Assembly (NCBI RefSeq): GCF_003473485.1 | Contig: NC_053046.1 | Coordinates: forward strand, 5,342,001-5,406,000 | Source: Medicago truncatula | Taxonomy: Eukaryota; Streptophyta; Magnoliopsida; Fabales; Fabaceae | Length of the DNA: 64,000 bases | Direction: 5' to 3' | In this document: positions 38,001 through 51,062 of the stretch, piece after piece | How the letters are laid out: each line of letters begins with the position of its first letter | Numbering within the stretch: position 1 is the first letter of the stretch | Program-made: the position numbers and the translations under genes | The notes under the pieces: model-generated | The model's input: only the letters and a program-made list of their open reading frames with translations | Database searches by the model: none | Told to the model about the DNA's origin: nothing

Positions 38001-41000
38001 AGTAAGTCTACCTAGCAAAAGAATTCATTGACTATTGACACTAGTTTAATTTGGACTTTTGAGCAACAGTTACATATATTGGCATTACATGAAAAGTGCA
38101 ACATCTAGCAAATTTGAAGTTTTTCTGTTAGTTATTTGGTAGAGTCGGATAGGACCATATACAAACCCACCCTCAAGAGTGTTAACGGTGTTGCATTCCC
38201 AATGCTAGATATGTGAACTAGAGACCAATAGTTAAGCTGTAAGAGAATCGTGCCATTTTGTTTCTTTCATGTTAGCTTGTAAGAATTCAGGATCTCAGTT
38301 TTGCAAAAATAATTAGTAAGTTCTTGAAATCAAATTTTAGTGTAGTCAAACTTCCAATTTTTAGTCCGGTAGAACAGTATCAGAATCCTAGGAAGTTCTC
38401 CCAAACATGCCGCTTAAATTAACTTTTGTTGATGGTTATAGATTCAGTGTAGAAAGTGTAACCTGAAACAAATCCCACGCTTAGGCTATAGAGGCAGCAC
38501 CATTACAGTCGTACAGAATCTTCCATAATTCTCCCCCATACTATAATAGTACAATGTACACTTCAAAATTTTTAATCCAATCCTATAATCAGCATTGTAC
38601 ACCATGCTGATTCTCGGAGAGACATCTCTATTCAGTATTAAAGCTTGAAAAACAGAAAGGGTCAAAACCTATGTATCTTTCTTCATTACAATCAAAGTAA
38701 CTAGAAAAATGGCTTCAACTTTCTTCCTTATTATTTGGGTGTGTGACACTCTGTTTCTCTCCTAAAGACCCTCACTTTCTAATCCACCAAAGCCAAAGAA
38801 AACAAATGTGTTACCCCATTTGACAAAGCTTATGCGGTCTTTTTTAGTGTACCCCCCGTTAAAAATGTGAACACATATTTGCATGATAAGGGTAGAAAAC
38901 TCAATCAAATGCAAAATTTACTACACTCTTCAACAATAATAACAATCAAAGAATTTCGTTAATAGGTGAGGTCAGCCACATAGAGCAAACAACACCATAA
39001 TATCCTATTATGATCAACGTCTTCCATGTGCTAAAATTCACTACACTTTTCCATGTATTAAACTCAATGCTGTAATAAGGTGGTACCAAAAGGTAGTATG
39101 ATGTGCTGCATTTTTGACAAAATAGCATGTGATGGCTATGGCCTGACAGCTTTCACACGGAGGCCAAAGGAAACATCTAATTTCATGGCAGGCTTAACAG
39201 TTCAGCAGCCTAGTGGAAATAGTCACTAAATGAAATTTTGAAAAGAAAAAAAAAACAGAGAACACTTAAAAAACTCTAATGAGTGATGATGACCTATGAA
39301 ATGCCAACAAAAATCCGCACATCTTTGCTCTCACTCTCACACGTCATTTTCAGACCACTCTCATTTCCATGTCTCCGATCATAGATCAAAGGTTCAAGCT
39401 CAGTTGCTCCCACATTCTATCATCTCATTCGCATGGATCGTAACTGGCAAACAGCTTATCTTCAGAAATTGCATATCCCTGATTATTTACCCGGTATCTT
39501 AGTCATTTCCTTTTCTTCATTTACCTCTTTTCTGGGTCTCAGTCCCTGTCCTGTATTCTGTTTTTTTACTCAGTCAATCTGTATTTCCTTCTCTGTTTTG
39601 TCATATTTATTTATTTACGATTCTGTACCTGTTGTTCAGTGGTTCAAGGCCTGCTAATAAAGATACTTATCGTGAATCTTATTTATTACAATAGGTTATT
39701 AAATCTTTTTCATTTCATTATATTCTGCTGTTTTTTTTTTTTATGCTTTTTGCATATACCATATTTTTATTATAGCCACCCTGCTTTCACCATAGGCTAC
39801 AACATAACGAGCCATCATCCACCATTATTATGATTGATTGAATTTCTTTTCTCCTGATCAATGTTGAAACAGCTATATATAAGAAAAGAAAGTCATTCTT
39901 GAGATTTTTTAGGGGAAGGGAGTTTTACCTAGACACTGAATCGCCACACATACTAAACAATGAAAAAAATGTCCATTATGTTTGACAGAATAAGGTCCCC
40001 GAGCTTTTGCATTCCATGACATAAATGCCAGAAATTAAAAGTATGCCAAGGGAATTAAACTAACTAATTAACTATCCTCTTACCAAGTACACTACACTTG
40101 ACTTATGATAGTATTTTCATATTAAGGGAAAACCGTTTAAAAAATGCAACTTTTTATGGAATAAAAATATTCCATCATCCCAAAACATAATAGGAGAGAT
40201 ACTACTGTAGGCTAAACAATTTTGGCTAATACTACACATATAATATTTAAGTTTTCAACAATAACAATCAAACCCCTGCGTCATTTTTTTGAGTCAGGCA
40301 CCACTCCAATCAATAGTATAAACAAATGGACAACTAGCCAATAACATCGATAACTTAACGTCAATCCGAAGATAAACTCACAACTGCACCTAAGCAATGA
40401 ACTCAATCATGAAACAAAAAAGAAAATAAAGCCAAAAGAATGCACAAAAATGATGCAAAAGTGTATTTACCTTCTGAGTTCTTGTGAAAAGTTAGTGGAA
40501 TGAGATCTTGCTGCTTTAGGGGAGCTCCAGTAACAGGGTGTTTGCCATATTTTATAATATATGGAGTTATGTTCCTGAACACAAGTTGAAAACCACAAGT
40601 TATTATCAATAGAGTACATGTTTGGAATGACGGTGAGTTTATCATAGTCACACAGTGCCACTGAGATTTTGATAAAAGCTACATTTTAGAGCTTCAACAA
40701 AATTACAGTGTCATCATAATTTCCTTCAACTCGCCGTGATTCCAAACATACAATGAAGCAAATATAAAAACTTAAAATCATGCATACGACTTGTTCGGAT
40801 TGGCTTATTTGAGCTTATCTATTGACATAAGCACTTGTAAGACTGTTAGCGATAACTTATGAAAACAGCTTATGACGTATTCGTAAACCATTTTCACCTT
40901 ATTTTCATAATAAACTCTCCAAGATAGCTTCTGAAAGTATACAATAGCTTATACAAAAACAATTTCACTTTAGTTTATCTTTTGTTATATAAATAGTTTA

Positions 41001-41344
41001 TGCATAAGCTCTTAAGCTATAAGCTGCAAATAATCGAATCAGAGAGATACTTACATAACATCGAAGACGCTACCATCAGGTGTGCAAACTGGAAACTCAA
41101 ACGGAGTAAAAGTAAGTCTGAATATTCAAAAAAAAAATATATATATATTATTAGTTGAATGAAAAATTGATTGAATGAAAGGATGAAGGTGTAAAGAGAA
41201 TGAATAGAAAACGCACGCGCAGCAATAAAAAGGAAGACGTTTGAAAACGGTGCGATTTTCTTTGGATTTGTAACCACCCCATTCCGTTGCCCACTCAGTT
41301 TTGGTTAAGAACATTCGGTCTTTGCTGTGCTGCTTCTTCCCCAT
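35076..41344 (-). CDS. PUB49: U-box and cyclophilin-type peptidyl-prolyl isomerase, PPIL2/CYP65 type
   Basis: Eleven exons: 41344-41217, 41117-41055, 40574-40471, 37746-37655, 37568-37479, 37384-37309, 37185-36824, 36680-36424, 36342-36054, 35511-35401 and 35282-35076. All phases join, giving 592 aa, against about 595 aa for Arabidopsis PUB49/CYP65. A U-box spans about residues 40-115. An Ala-rich linker (about 205-290) includes [11 protein letters not shown]. The cyclophilin domain (346-500) keeps FHR (386-388), QGGD (396-399) and SQFF (443-446). The usual Trp of CypA (W121) is a His at about 454, as I recall in the CYP65 clade, which suggests weak cyclosporin binding. The tail ends KKRKAV...FKDFSGW, with a likely nuclear signal. 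The family works in the nucleus with ubiquitin ligase and splicing roles. Confidence 0.97.
40790..41034. repeat. Interspersed repeat in PUB49 intron 2
   Basis: About 245 bp rich in agctta/taagct motifs, from ttgttcggattggcttattt to aagctataagctgcaaataa. A related copy lies at 53607-53905 in an intron of the APS kinase gene, sharing gcttatttgagctt-like and ctataagctgcaaat ends. It is probably a MITE or hAT derivative. Confidence 0.55.
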
Positions 41345-41606
41345 TGTTAGGGTTTTTGTTGATTACTACTGTGGTGGATTTTCTTACTTTCGAAGTTGAA
41401 GATAACAATCTATGGGATTGGGTTCCGGTTGACGGCGATTTTCTGATGTAGGAAGAGATTCCACGGTGTGTTATTGGTGACGCAAGTTTGATTTACACCG
41501 CCGTGTGGAGGTTTTTTGGGTGGAATTGAGAAAAATCTTGATCTATTCGGCTTCGGTATTTTAATTTTTATTTAATATATATTTTTACAAAGAATTTAAT
41601 ATTTAA
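41345..41606 (-). promoter_or_regulatory. PUB49 proximal promoter and 5' UTR
   Basis: About 260 bp separate the ATG from the retroposon target duplication at 41607. The sequence is relatively GC-rich with gattactactgtggtgg. No TATA box is obvious, as is usual for housekeeping genes. Confidence 0.4.
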
Positions 41607-41624
41607 ATAATTAGAATTATCAAA

Positions 41625-42438
41625 GTGGGGATGAAAACTACTCCCTCCGTCCCAAATTGTACGATGTTTTAGGCATTTCACACATATTAAGAAATGTAAT
41701 TAATATTGTGTGGGAAATAGATATTATGAGTTGTTTTACAAAATTGTCCTCAATAAATAATATAGGAAAGATAAATGAAGGAATTGAAAGAAGAGAGAGT
41801 AATAAATAGTTAAGGATATAATAGGAAAAGTAACATTAATTTTTCATTGATATTGTAAAGCGACATACAATTTGGGACAAATATTTTTTCTAAAGTGACA
41901 TACAATTTGGGACGGAGGGAGTAGCTTAGAAGCCTTTTTCTCTTTCACTTCTCTGCTTCTCAAACCCTAGCCCGTCACTCCTTTCTTCTCAAACCCTAAA
42001 TCACCCCTCTAACTCGTTTTTCTATTTCCCTTTTATTGAAATAAGTGATTTTCATATTTGTTGCATTTTTTATTTTGTGATTTCGTCGTCTTCGTGCGAA
42101 ATTGGTTTGTTCGTCGTCTTTGTGCGACATTGCTTGTCTTTCTTGTTTCTCTCAGATGTTTGATCGGTTCAGATTGTCGGATCAGTTTCGATCCAATGCA
42201 GATCAAATCAATGACTTTGGCGTCATCCACGTTGCAGATCCGGAGACATGACTATTCCGGAGATTTAAATGTAGTCATATGTGTAGGAATTTGTACCTTG
42301 TTGTTTTATGCTATTAACATGGATGTTGTGAGCCTGTTCACAGATTCATCCTTTTTGATTTTAGCGAATTTGCATTATATCGATGTACTCTATCAATTTG
42401 AATGAATGAATATCATTTATTTTTGTCAAAAAATAATA
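41625..42438 (+). mobile_element. Retroposon with 18 bp target duplication
   Basis: A perfect 18 bp duplication, ataattagaattatcaaa, lies at 41607-41624 and 42439-42456. The insert ends in a (taa)-rich tail after tgaatgaatgaatatcattt. Its 5' part, downstream of a nested MITE, reads like a processed leader (cttctctgcttctcaaaccc). The interior has an open frame (42058-42405) with no motif I recognise. It could be a SINE/LINE-type element or a retrocopy of a cellular transcript. Confidence 0.7.
41641..41921. mobile_element. Stowaway-type MITE, 281 bp, nested in the retroposon
   Basis: TIRs ctccctccgtcccaaattgt and the inverse of acaatttgggacggagggag, flanked by TA (41639-41640, 41922-41923). 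It lies 16 bp inside the 5' end of the retroposon, so it arrived later or was carried with it. Confidence 0.88.
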
Positions 42439-42609
42439 ATAATTAGAATTATCAAAAGTTAATCAATTTTTTTAGAAGAAGAAAAGGATGAAATGGAGAA
42501 AATGAAATTGTAGAAAATAAGTAGTCAAAAATAGATTTATTGTAAAGAGTTCTCGACTACGGATACAAACATTAATGTTAGAATCACCTTTTTGATATAT
42601 TTAGACTAG

Positions 42610-42990
42610 CAAAAGTATTTGTGAAGAATGAGAAGCCTGTGAACTTCTTGTTCGACCCAGGAGATAGAATATTGACACGGCATATGTTTTGGTGTATGGG
42701 TCGGTATGAGGAAATATGCATGTGCGAACTTGATTAAGGTATTTTTAAGAATTGGTGACTGGTACCTTTATTGTGGGACAACCCACAAAGTCGTTTCAAA
42801 CAAAACGATCAGTCATAAGAAAGTGTGTTCTGACAATCAATATGTTTTTATTTCATCTGTTCTTGACAATTTTGATTTCCCAACACAAAGGTTGTTGACC
42901 TTATACAAAGAGTCCAAAAGTTCGTCCATAGTAATGTTGTCTCATAAATTCAGTTTGTGAATGTTATTTTTAACATGATTGATGTGCAAA
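42610..42990 (+). pseudogene. Decayed transposon-associated coding fragment
   Basis: Reading across frames gives KNEKPVNFLFDPGDR, then GTTHKVVSNKTISHKKVCSD, then KVVDLIQRVQKFVHSNVVS. Stops and frameshifts break it. This order recalls a repetitive protein often annotated in legumes as auxilin-like or reverse-transcriptase-related (KPVNFL, SNKxxxHEKxCSDNQ, VDLLxRVQxxMHSNVVS). The match is from memory. No intact domain remains. Confidence 0.45.
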
Positions 42991-43974
42991 TAAAAAACAA
43001 TAACGGTGCAACTTGTTCCAGCTTATCTTCCATTCATATGTAATTTTTTATATATCTCAAAATTAATTTTAAAAAAGATTGTAGAAAGCAGCGAAGGAAA
43101 ACGGTATATAGTTGGCCTAAATTTAGATCAAATATTAAGATTTTTATTTGCTTATATTTAGATTTAAATTTGTACTACTGGTAAAAGGAAATATATTTTT
43201 GGATGTAGCTTATTTTCAATATAGTTCAATTATCCTTTTTTTTTTTTTTACTAAACCCCTTTGAGCCTTTAAAATTTCCTTTTGTTTGCTGACATATCCA
43301 CGTTATGAGTCAATGACCTCAAATACTAACCTTTCCATCCTTTTTGGAGTTAAATATAATTTTAATTTCCTGTCATAACAAGTCCTTAAGTTCGGAGTTG
43401 CTCTTAAAATAAACAACATTTTTTAAGTTTGGTTTTTTGATGATTTGGACTGAGTTTTAAAAAATGGAAGGGTTTGGTTGTTGATTTGGTTATGGTTAAC
43501 CAAATTATTTGCACACCCCCTAGTTCCGATTGAGGTCCTTTGAGAGTGAAAATGACATATGGGGTTTGAAGATGTTAGTGAGACGGTTTAACTTAGGATT
43601 ATTAAGGTTGACTGTAGTTTAACTTACAAAATATTTTTTATTAGATTTTTAGATGTTCTAAGTTGAGTTTGACTTGAAAATGGTACACCTCTTGAGAGTT
43701 TTAAGATAATCAGCAGAGGCATTACATTCCTATATTGTTCATTTTTATACACATTAACAAAATAAAAATAACAGACACACAAATACGGAGTGCCCGTGTA
43801 TGAACTCTAGTGTGAATAAAATTTATTTATAAAAAAAATCTATATAAGTTATGACAATGAATGATTTGAATTTATTAATTAAAATAAATTGTAAAAGACG
43901 AAAAAAAAGATATGTGTAGGACAATTTTAAACAACATTGAACACTTTTCTCTATTATATTTTTTGTGTGTTTTG
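42991..43974. other. AT-rich spacer
   Basis: No gene or bounded element is supported. Confidence 0.5.
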
Positions 43975-44172
43975 TTTTTCTTTCTATTGTTTTTGTCTAA
44001 TTAAAAAATGAAAAATGATATTTGTACAACAATTATGTTATAATTTTTTTGACAACTTTCTGTTTTGTACTCACATGGTGTTATTATTCTCTCTTCCTTT
44101 TTCTCTGTTTTGAACAATAAAAACTAAAAAAACAAGGTTGTCATCAAAGTTGTCAATAAATAAATATACAAA
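43975..44172. repeat. 198 bp direct repeat, left copy (contains truncated MITE)
   Basis: It matches 46184-46388 almost base for base, from gtttttctttctattg through aatgatatttgtacaacaat to gttgtcaataaataaatata. The contained MITE (aatgatatttgtacaac...) lacks its right end here. The two copies flank a 2 kb MULE-like element. Confidence 0.85.
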
Positions 44173-46183
44173 ACTTCAATTACCCCTGAAATTGCATAAC
44201 GTTAATCAATTTACCCCCTCCGTCAAATTTTTTTGTTAACTGTTTACGGTTATGATCAAATACCCCCCCTGAAATTTTGCACTTATGTGCAAAATAACTT
44301 GAAAATTTATATTTTTTTTATCCTTGACTCAAAAGATATTAAAGGCAAACAAATTAACAATTATTGATCATATAAATCTATATGGAATGTATGTTTATGC
44401 AGCTATTGGTCATATAAATCTTTCTGGAAGGTATGTTACTCTCATGTGTTTTAAATATATACATATATAGAAGACTTTTTTTTACACAAGTTGGTAATTA
44501 TGTTAGAGTATGCAGTCATAAAGTACACAAGTCTTTGATAATTATGTGTCCATAACGAAAATTCATAGGTTAATATCTGCAGAAGGAAGAAGAGACAAGA
44601 CTTAGGTTTGTGAATTTGCAACTTAATTAATGATATAATTTTCTATGAAGCCGGTAGATTATGTTAGAGTATGACATATCTATTAACTGCAACATGTTAA
44701 ATAGATTATGTCACAGACCTTCTGCATGAAGCCGGTATATCACAATGTACTACAAAGTTATGTGATAGATATCAATTTTCTGCTGCTATGACATTCTTGT
44801 CTTGGTTTATTTCAACAGCTTGATATCATTTTAATGTTTGGTTTTTAGTTTTACCTTCTCTGGCTCTGTTTGGTAAAAATAGCGGATAGCTGATAAGCTA
44901 GCTTATAGCTTATAGCTGATAGCTGATGACTGATAGCTTATAGTTTATAGCTGATAGCTGATAGCTGATAGCTTATAAGCTAACTAAAGTGTTTGGTAAA
45001 ACTAGTTGTTCAACTAGCTGATAAATGTATTCTTAATTTATAATAAAATCATATCAAATAATATTTAAGTATTTGTAATTTCGTAATCTAAATTTTCTTT
45101 AAAAATACTTAAAAATAATGAAAGGTATAATTTCATTAAAATGTAACACAATTGATGGTATATTTTTTAAAGAATAATCAAAGAATAAAGAACATGTCCG
45201 TGAGCTTAAAAAAATAATAAAGAACATAACACTAAGGTATATTTTCATAAAAATATAAATAAATAAAAACTGAAGGTATATTGCTGCGTTGCGTCAATTT
45301 TTTGTAAGGCATATTGTATAAAAAAAAATAACAACGAAAGCCATAGAGTAAAAAAATAACACTAATAGTATATTGTTCCTTAAAAAAAACTATTAGTATA
45401 TTGTTCTGTATAAAAAAAATGGTATATTGTATACAGAGAATTACAAAGAAAGCTGGTTGGTGTATTTATTAACAAGGACTAGTAATATTTTCTAAAAAAA
45501 AAATAGACAGTGGTATTTATTATGGAGCTATATTATAATAAATTGTAGTGGGTAAAAATGGAATTTAGATGAAATAATAAGGGTAAAAGTGGAAGAAAAA
45601 GTGAGAAGCTATAAGCTATAAGCTCAAACGCTACTTGGAATAGCTTCTGAAAAATAGCTTATAAGCTCATGAAATAAGTTATAAGCTCGTGGTGAAAAAG
45701 TGTTACCAAACAGAGCTTTTTTGTCAAACGAGCTTATAAGCTATAAGCTATAAGCTAATTTAAATGTCTTACCAAACAGTGCCTTTGTAAAAAAATTATC
45801 TTGCTCCTTGTTGATAAATATGAAATATGAATGAAAAGGCTGCACATGACAAAACCATGATTTTTTTGGCATATATTCATTCATTTTCTTGTGAATAGAA
45901 TTTTTATGACAATAGATACAATATACTACTTGAAGAACTAAATGTATGATTTTTGGTAAGAAAAAAATCTAAATTTTTAAGTTTAGGGGGCATTTTGCAC
46001 ATAATTGCAAAATTTCAGGGGGGGTATTTGATCATAACCGTAAACAGTTAACAGAAAAATTTGACGGAGGGGTAAATTGATTAACGTTATGCAATTTCAG
46101 GGGGGTAATTGAAGTTTTGTTAATTTCAGGGGGTAATTGACGAAACTTACAATTTCAGGGGGAAAATTGTCTATTTACTCGTT
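44173..46183. mobile_element. Long-TIR MULE-like element, left end truncated
   Basis: The right arm (about 45971-46183) has G-run blocks like those of the 11.4 kb element (tttcagggggtaattgacga) and ends ctatttactc. The left arm (44173-44310) carries the inverse (cgttaatcaatttacccc, aaataccccccctgaaattt) but lacks about 65 bp of the outer end. No transposase is seen. The centre is filled largely by another element at 44862-45783. Confidence 0.65.
44862..45783. mobile_element. Inverted-repeat element with gctataagct motifs
   Basis: Ends ggctctgtttggtaa and the inverse of ttaccaaacagtgcc match at 14 of 15 positions. Subterminal arrays of agctgatagctgatag and aagctataagctataagc form strong palindromes. 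No 8 bp duplication is seen. hAT is likely from the style of the ends, not proven. Confidence 0.55.
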
Positions 46184-46220
46184 TTTCTTTCTATTGCTTT
46201 TGTCTAATTAAAAAATGAGA

Positions 46221-46395
46221 AATGATATTTGTACAACAATTATGTTATAATTTTTTTGACAACTTTCTGTTTTGTACTCACATGATGTTATTATTCTCTC
46301 TTCCTTTTTCTCTGTCCATTGTTTTTGAACAATAAAAAATAAAAAAAATAAGGTTGTCATCAAAGTTGTCAATAAATAAATATACAAATATCATT
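46221..46395. mobile_element. MITE, aatgatatttgtacaac family, full copy
   Basis: TIRs aatgatatttgtacaac and the inverse of tacaaatatcatt. Two relatives lie at 44014-44172 (truncated) and 49760-49921. Confidence 0.65.
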
Positions 46396-46612
46396 GCTAA
46401 AAAAAAATATATGTTGTCACACGTTTTTTTTATAAAAAAAACACAAGGATCGGCTAGGCTTAGATACTTCTTCTTTTGATGTGTGAGAGAGGGTTGAGCT
46501 TAGGGCTGACAATGAACTGAACCAACTTGAAAAGAGTTCGAGACTCGATTCGGTAATTAATTCGTTGAACTTGATTCATGAACCAAACGAGTCGAACCTG
46601 AGTTTAAAATTA

Positions 46613-48143
46613 GGCTTAATACATCATTTGGTCCCTTAACTTATTTTTGGTTTTCTATTTGGTCTCCTAATTATAAAGTGTCTCAATTTGGTCCCATAAA
46701 TCTTTGGTCGTTTACTATTTTGATCCTCTCCGTTAGTTTTTAACCTTAAATGTCTAAGGTGAATCAACTTTATAGGTGGTCCACCATAGACCTTATTAAA
46801 TCTTTTATTCTTAGTCGTTTGAACTTTTTTTTTAAATGAAGATCATGATCATGGAGGGATCTATTGTAGCTTATAACGAACCACAAACACCAAATTTTTT
46901 CCTCCATCTTCTTTCCTATATTATTCTTCATACCCAATTAAAAACTCTCATCTTTATTCATCATTTTGAAAGAAAAAAAACTAGAAAATCAAAACTGATT
47001 CATAATCAACAGTTGCAGCAACAACAGTAACAATCTTAATTTAAAAAAAAATCACAATTCCAAAACTCATTCATAATCACTTACACTACAATCTCAATTC
47101 CAACAATAACAACAGTTGCAGCAACATCAGTAAGCAAAATTCAAAATTCAATAATAAGCAAAAATGAGCATCAACAATCACCTTCATCTCCTTTATCACA
47201 CAAATCCAAAAATTAAAAATTAAAATCCAAAAAAATAATAATTAAATTCCATGTACAAATAAGGAAGCAAGATTACCAAACCCGAGATCAAAGGAATCAT
47301 TTTAAATGTGTTATGCAATATTTTGAAACTCAAACTCAAATGAATCATTTATTTCAAACTCAGGAATTGTTTTATACCAAACCCAAACTCAAAGGAATCA
47401 AACTCACTAAAAAGTTGAAACTGTGAAAGAGACCGAGTTTTTCCACTGCCATGAAATCGCAGCAACCACAACTTCGTTGAGCACCGCAAGCCGCTGCATA
47501 TCATAATCCCTTTCAGATCCCTAACCCCTTTTCCATCACCTTTGCAACTCTTCTCCCTCTCATCATCGTCTTTGTCGTCGTTGTTGTTTCCGGCGAGGCA
47601 ATCGTTGCCGACGTGTAGCACAACAACTCTGTTTCTATCTCTTATTTTCTTCACGTTTTCCTTTTCTTTTTTGATTTGTTCTCTTAATTGTTGTGAGGTA
47701 CTGAGTTTTATTTGTTATATTGAATTCTACTAAATTGATATATGAAGGTATTGATTTTATTTATTTGTTGAAGGGATGATGATTTGACGTTGATATGAGT
47801 TTTATATGTTTGTTAAATGTTGATTTTTATTTTTATTTTTGAATTTTTTTCTGGTTATTGTATTAATGTTGATGAATTTGGTTTGAATTTGAAGAAGTGG
47901 TAGAAGGAAGAAGATGAAGAAAAGAAGTAAAAAATTAGTTGTTGGCGGTCCACGGTTAAATATAATAGATCTACAATCGAATGGTTGAAATTATATCAAA
48001 AATATTAAACATTAAAAAACTAACGGAGAGGACCAAAATAGTAAACGGACGAAGATTTATGGGACCAAATTGAGACACTTTATAGTTAGGGGATCAAATT
48101 GAAAATCAAAAATAAATTAAGGAACCAAATGATGTATTAAGCC
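46613..48143. mobile_element. Pack-MULE-like element with perfect 9 bp target duplication
   Basis: TIRs of about 140 bp start ggcttaatacatcatttggt and appear inverted at the right end. The perfect target duplication ttaaaatta lies at 46604-46612 and 48144-48152. The interior has a GC-richer patch (47440-47650) with an open minus-strand frame. No transposase is present. All of this is diagnostic of the Mutator superfamily. Confidence 0.88.
47349..47654 (-). pseudogene. Open frame inside the Pack-MULE
   Basis: 101 codons, starting MKKIRDRNRVVVLHVGNDC, then an acidic stretch (DDKDDDE) and GIMICSGLRCSTKLWLLRF. Its higher GC than the surrounding element suggests a captured host fragment. Source gene unknown. 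Confidence 0.25.
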
Positions 48144-48226
48144 TTAAAATTAAGTTTGTCAAACAAATGAGTTGAACTTGAGCCAAGTATACAAGTATAG
48201 TTCGACTCGTTTGGTTCATGAGTCAG

Positions 48227-48230
<4 letters not shown>

Positions 48231-48293
<63 letters not shown>
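48231..48293. repeat. (AT)n microsatellite, about 31 units
   Basis: Uninterrupted AT dinucleotides within the hAT-like arm. Confidence 0.95.
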
Positions 48294-48298
<5 letters not shown>

Positions 48299-48979
48299 TA
48301 TCAGTGTTTTTTGTTGCTATTTTATTAACAACTATAAAGTAAAAAAGAATTAAATCCAATAGAGAAAGAAATGGCCACTTGAGTCAAAGGAAAATAAAAT
48401 GATAATGTATGATGGTAATGCTCACTTAAAAATGTTGACAACAAAATAAGGTTATTCAAGAACCAGCAACTATTAAGCTTGCAGTTCACAAGTCCCACAT
48501 CAGAAGTTTACATAAGGGTATTGAGCAACTTATCTTATAAAATAACAGCGCCTCCTTTCCTTACTTACTACGGGAATTTGTTCATAGTGTTATCAATTAG
48601 TTAATTTCTTAATTGGTTTTTAGACCAATTGAAAGGTTTATGAGTTATTTTTTCTCATTTAAACCATAATTTATTCTTTTTTCTCTTTCTTGATTCATTT
48701 GATTCAAGCTATTGAGCCGAACCGAGTTGTTCGTGAATCTAATGAGCCGAACCGAATTGTTCGTGAACTTTAAACGAGTCGAACTCGAGCTAAAAAAAGA
48801 GTTCGTGTTGAACTCGAGTCAAGTTTCGAGCCGAACAAATTTTAATCGAATCGAATCGAGCTCAGAAAAGTTCGATTCGACTCGACTCATTTCCAGCCCT
48901 AGTTGACCTAATAATCTTATCTAACCACTCACGTGTCAATGTGTCACAACAACCAACAAATCCAAGTACTCACTCATTT

Positions 48980-49620
48980 TCACTATTTAAACTCACGCTC
49001 AACCTACCTCCCTCACCCACTCACTAGGGTTACAATTACAAACTCCGTCTCCTTTCTCCAGCCGCCACCACCCTCTTGCTATTTACAACATTCTATTTTA
49101 ACATTCATTCATTCCAAATTCTGTACCAATATGTAGCCAATTGTTTTGCCATGCTCGTTTTCAGCACAGTACATACATAATGTACTGCCTTTTTCTCTTT
49201 GTATAACATGCAATTTTACTCTCTTCCTCACAATATCAGATCTGGTCTAATCTTGCACTTTCATAGCAGTTGTTTTTTCTATAATTAACAGGTGCTATAT
49301 TTTTTCTTAAATATTTATCTTCAATTGTTTTATTTTGAGGAATTCAATCCAGATCTCTTGTAATAATTATTTTATGGTTCTGTGTTGGCATATTTATGTT
49401 CAGTTGATTTCTTTTTAGCTTGTTATAGACTGATTGGCTTTCTTCAATATTGACGTGCGAATATTGTTTGTTGTTTTCAGTGCAATGGAGGATGATATGT
49501 GCGTTATCCACCGTTTGCTCCAATGGATTGCTCATTCGTGCCAGCTTTGTTATTATATCAACCGTAATTTCCTTGATTAAATATCATACAAAGTCTCCAT
49601 CTTAATGGTGATGCAATTTA
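48980..49620 (+). other. Possible short transcript with a 31-codon ORF
   Basis: ctatttaaac at about 48980 could serve as a TATA-like box. It precedes a CT-rich leader (cctccctcacccactcacta) typical of plant 5' UTRs. An acceptor-like ttgttttcag ends at 49480, five bases before an ATG. The frame 49485-49580 encodes MEDDMCVIHRLLQWIAHSCQ and 11 more residues. This could be a small-peptide gene with a leader intron or the remains of a larger gene. No homolog is recognised. Confidence 0.25.
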
Positions 49621-49759
49621 ATTTAATATTTTAATGACCGCGAGCGAGCGAGCAAAAGTTTTGAGATGGCATGCACCATTAAAAATATGGAGAAATTAAG
49701 TTATTTGTGTATTATGATTATTCGTTGTGTTTATAAAAGTGATACTTATATATTTGAGA

Positions 49760-49921
49760 AATGATATTTGTACAACTTTTAAACAACTTTCTCTCTCATA
49801 CTCACATTATGTTATTATTCTTTCTTTTCATTTTTCTCTCTCTATTATTTTTGAACAATAACAAGAAAGAACAACAAAGTTGTCCCAAGAGTTGTCATGA
49901 AATGGTTGTTCAAATATCATT
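49760..49921. mobile_element. MITE, aatgatatttgtacaac family
   Basis: TIRs aatgatatttgtacaac and the inverse of gttgttcaaatatcatt, 162 bp, third copy of the family. Confidence 0.7.
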
Positions 49922-51062
49922 ACTTTATATATTTATGTATGTAGACGAATATGTGACATCTTAAATTATTTGCATAATTTATTGCTTCTCATTTATTTGT
50001 CTAGCAGTGACATTATGTGCGCATACGATACAATGTGGAAGCGATCAGAAAAAATGAGGCTTAGATGGTTTAAAAATGTAGTTTTAAGATGATTGACTAT
50101 GCAGTTTAGCAATTCCTTTGTAATTTTGTAATGTAAATGTAAGATGACTTGTTTTGATTCCTTTACAAAGTGAAATAACATCAACTCTTTGGATGTAAAT
50201 GTAATTGTTTGATTTGAACAATTACATTGTTCAAATCAAATATGTAATTTGATTTGAAAACATGCGAAGGTTTTTTTTTTCGTATCCTTTTTGTAACACT
50301 TCACAAACACAAATATGTAATTTAATAACACCAAAATCAATTTAAGTCATCAGAATCATTGTTGACCATCTCAAAGATAAATTCAAACATGCACTAAATG
50401 AAATAGATCATTGAAAGAACATGCGGAAGATGACTGGTTAACTGACATAGAACTCGCAAAATAAATTACTTACATACACCAAATAATTTTTCTACGTGAC
50501 AAAGTAAGGAGCTCGTTTTCTAGATCATATTAGCATGGTATAATTAATTGTTTGATTGTTCAAAGCAGAACTCGGAGAATCATTCGCAGAACATCAAGGA
50601 TTCAAGGGTCTTATTATACCAGCAAAGCAGCATCGCGTATTTAAGCAAAAATATCAAAGATCATACTTGATGATGCTCTGCTGGTATTTCCAGTGACTAG
50701 TTGTGGATAAATATGTTACTTTGGATAGCAAACAAATATTTTCATGCACAACACATTTTACAAGGAACATTTGTTTGCCAAAAGATAAGGATCATATATA
50801 CTTAATTCTTACTTCGTTTTTCTTACAAGTTACATAATTATACCAATCAAGACCAGCTCATTCCTCACTGATCCACTCCACTCACGGCCACCTATATAAT
50901 GAAGGCATAAATACAATGTGGATGTATGTGGCTTGGATGGAGCCAGATGCATAGCGAACAATAATTTCCTTGCTGCTTGGAGAAGCAGTTTTGTACTCAT
51001 AGACTGTGTTACATACATACCTACAACAAACAAGAAAGACACCGTTCAAGCATCGTCAGGAC
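49922..51062. other. AT-rich intergenic region and APS kinase 3' flank
   Basis: No separate gene is seen. The APS kinase 3' UTR probably occupies the right end. A short palindrome, gtttgatttgaacaatt / aattgttcaaatcaaat, lies at 50207-50240. Confidence 0.5.

Larger units (their letters stand above)
46501..48901. mobile_element. hAT-like element interrupted by a MULE
   Basis: Ends tagggctgacaatga and the inverse of tcatttccagcccta match at 13 of 15 positions. Flanking 8-mers gttgagct (46493-46500) and gttgacct (48902-48909) match at 7 of 8. The arms carry repeated gagtcgaac/gttcgactcg motifs. Removing the inner MULE leaves about 0.86 kb, including a long (AT)n tract. Confidence 0.75.
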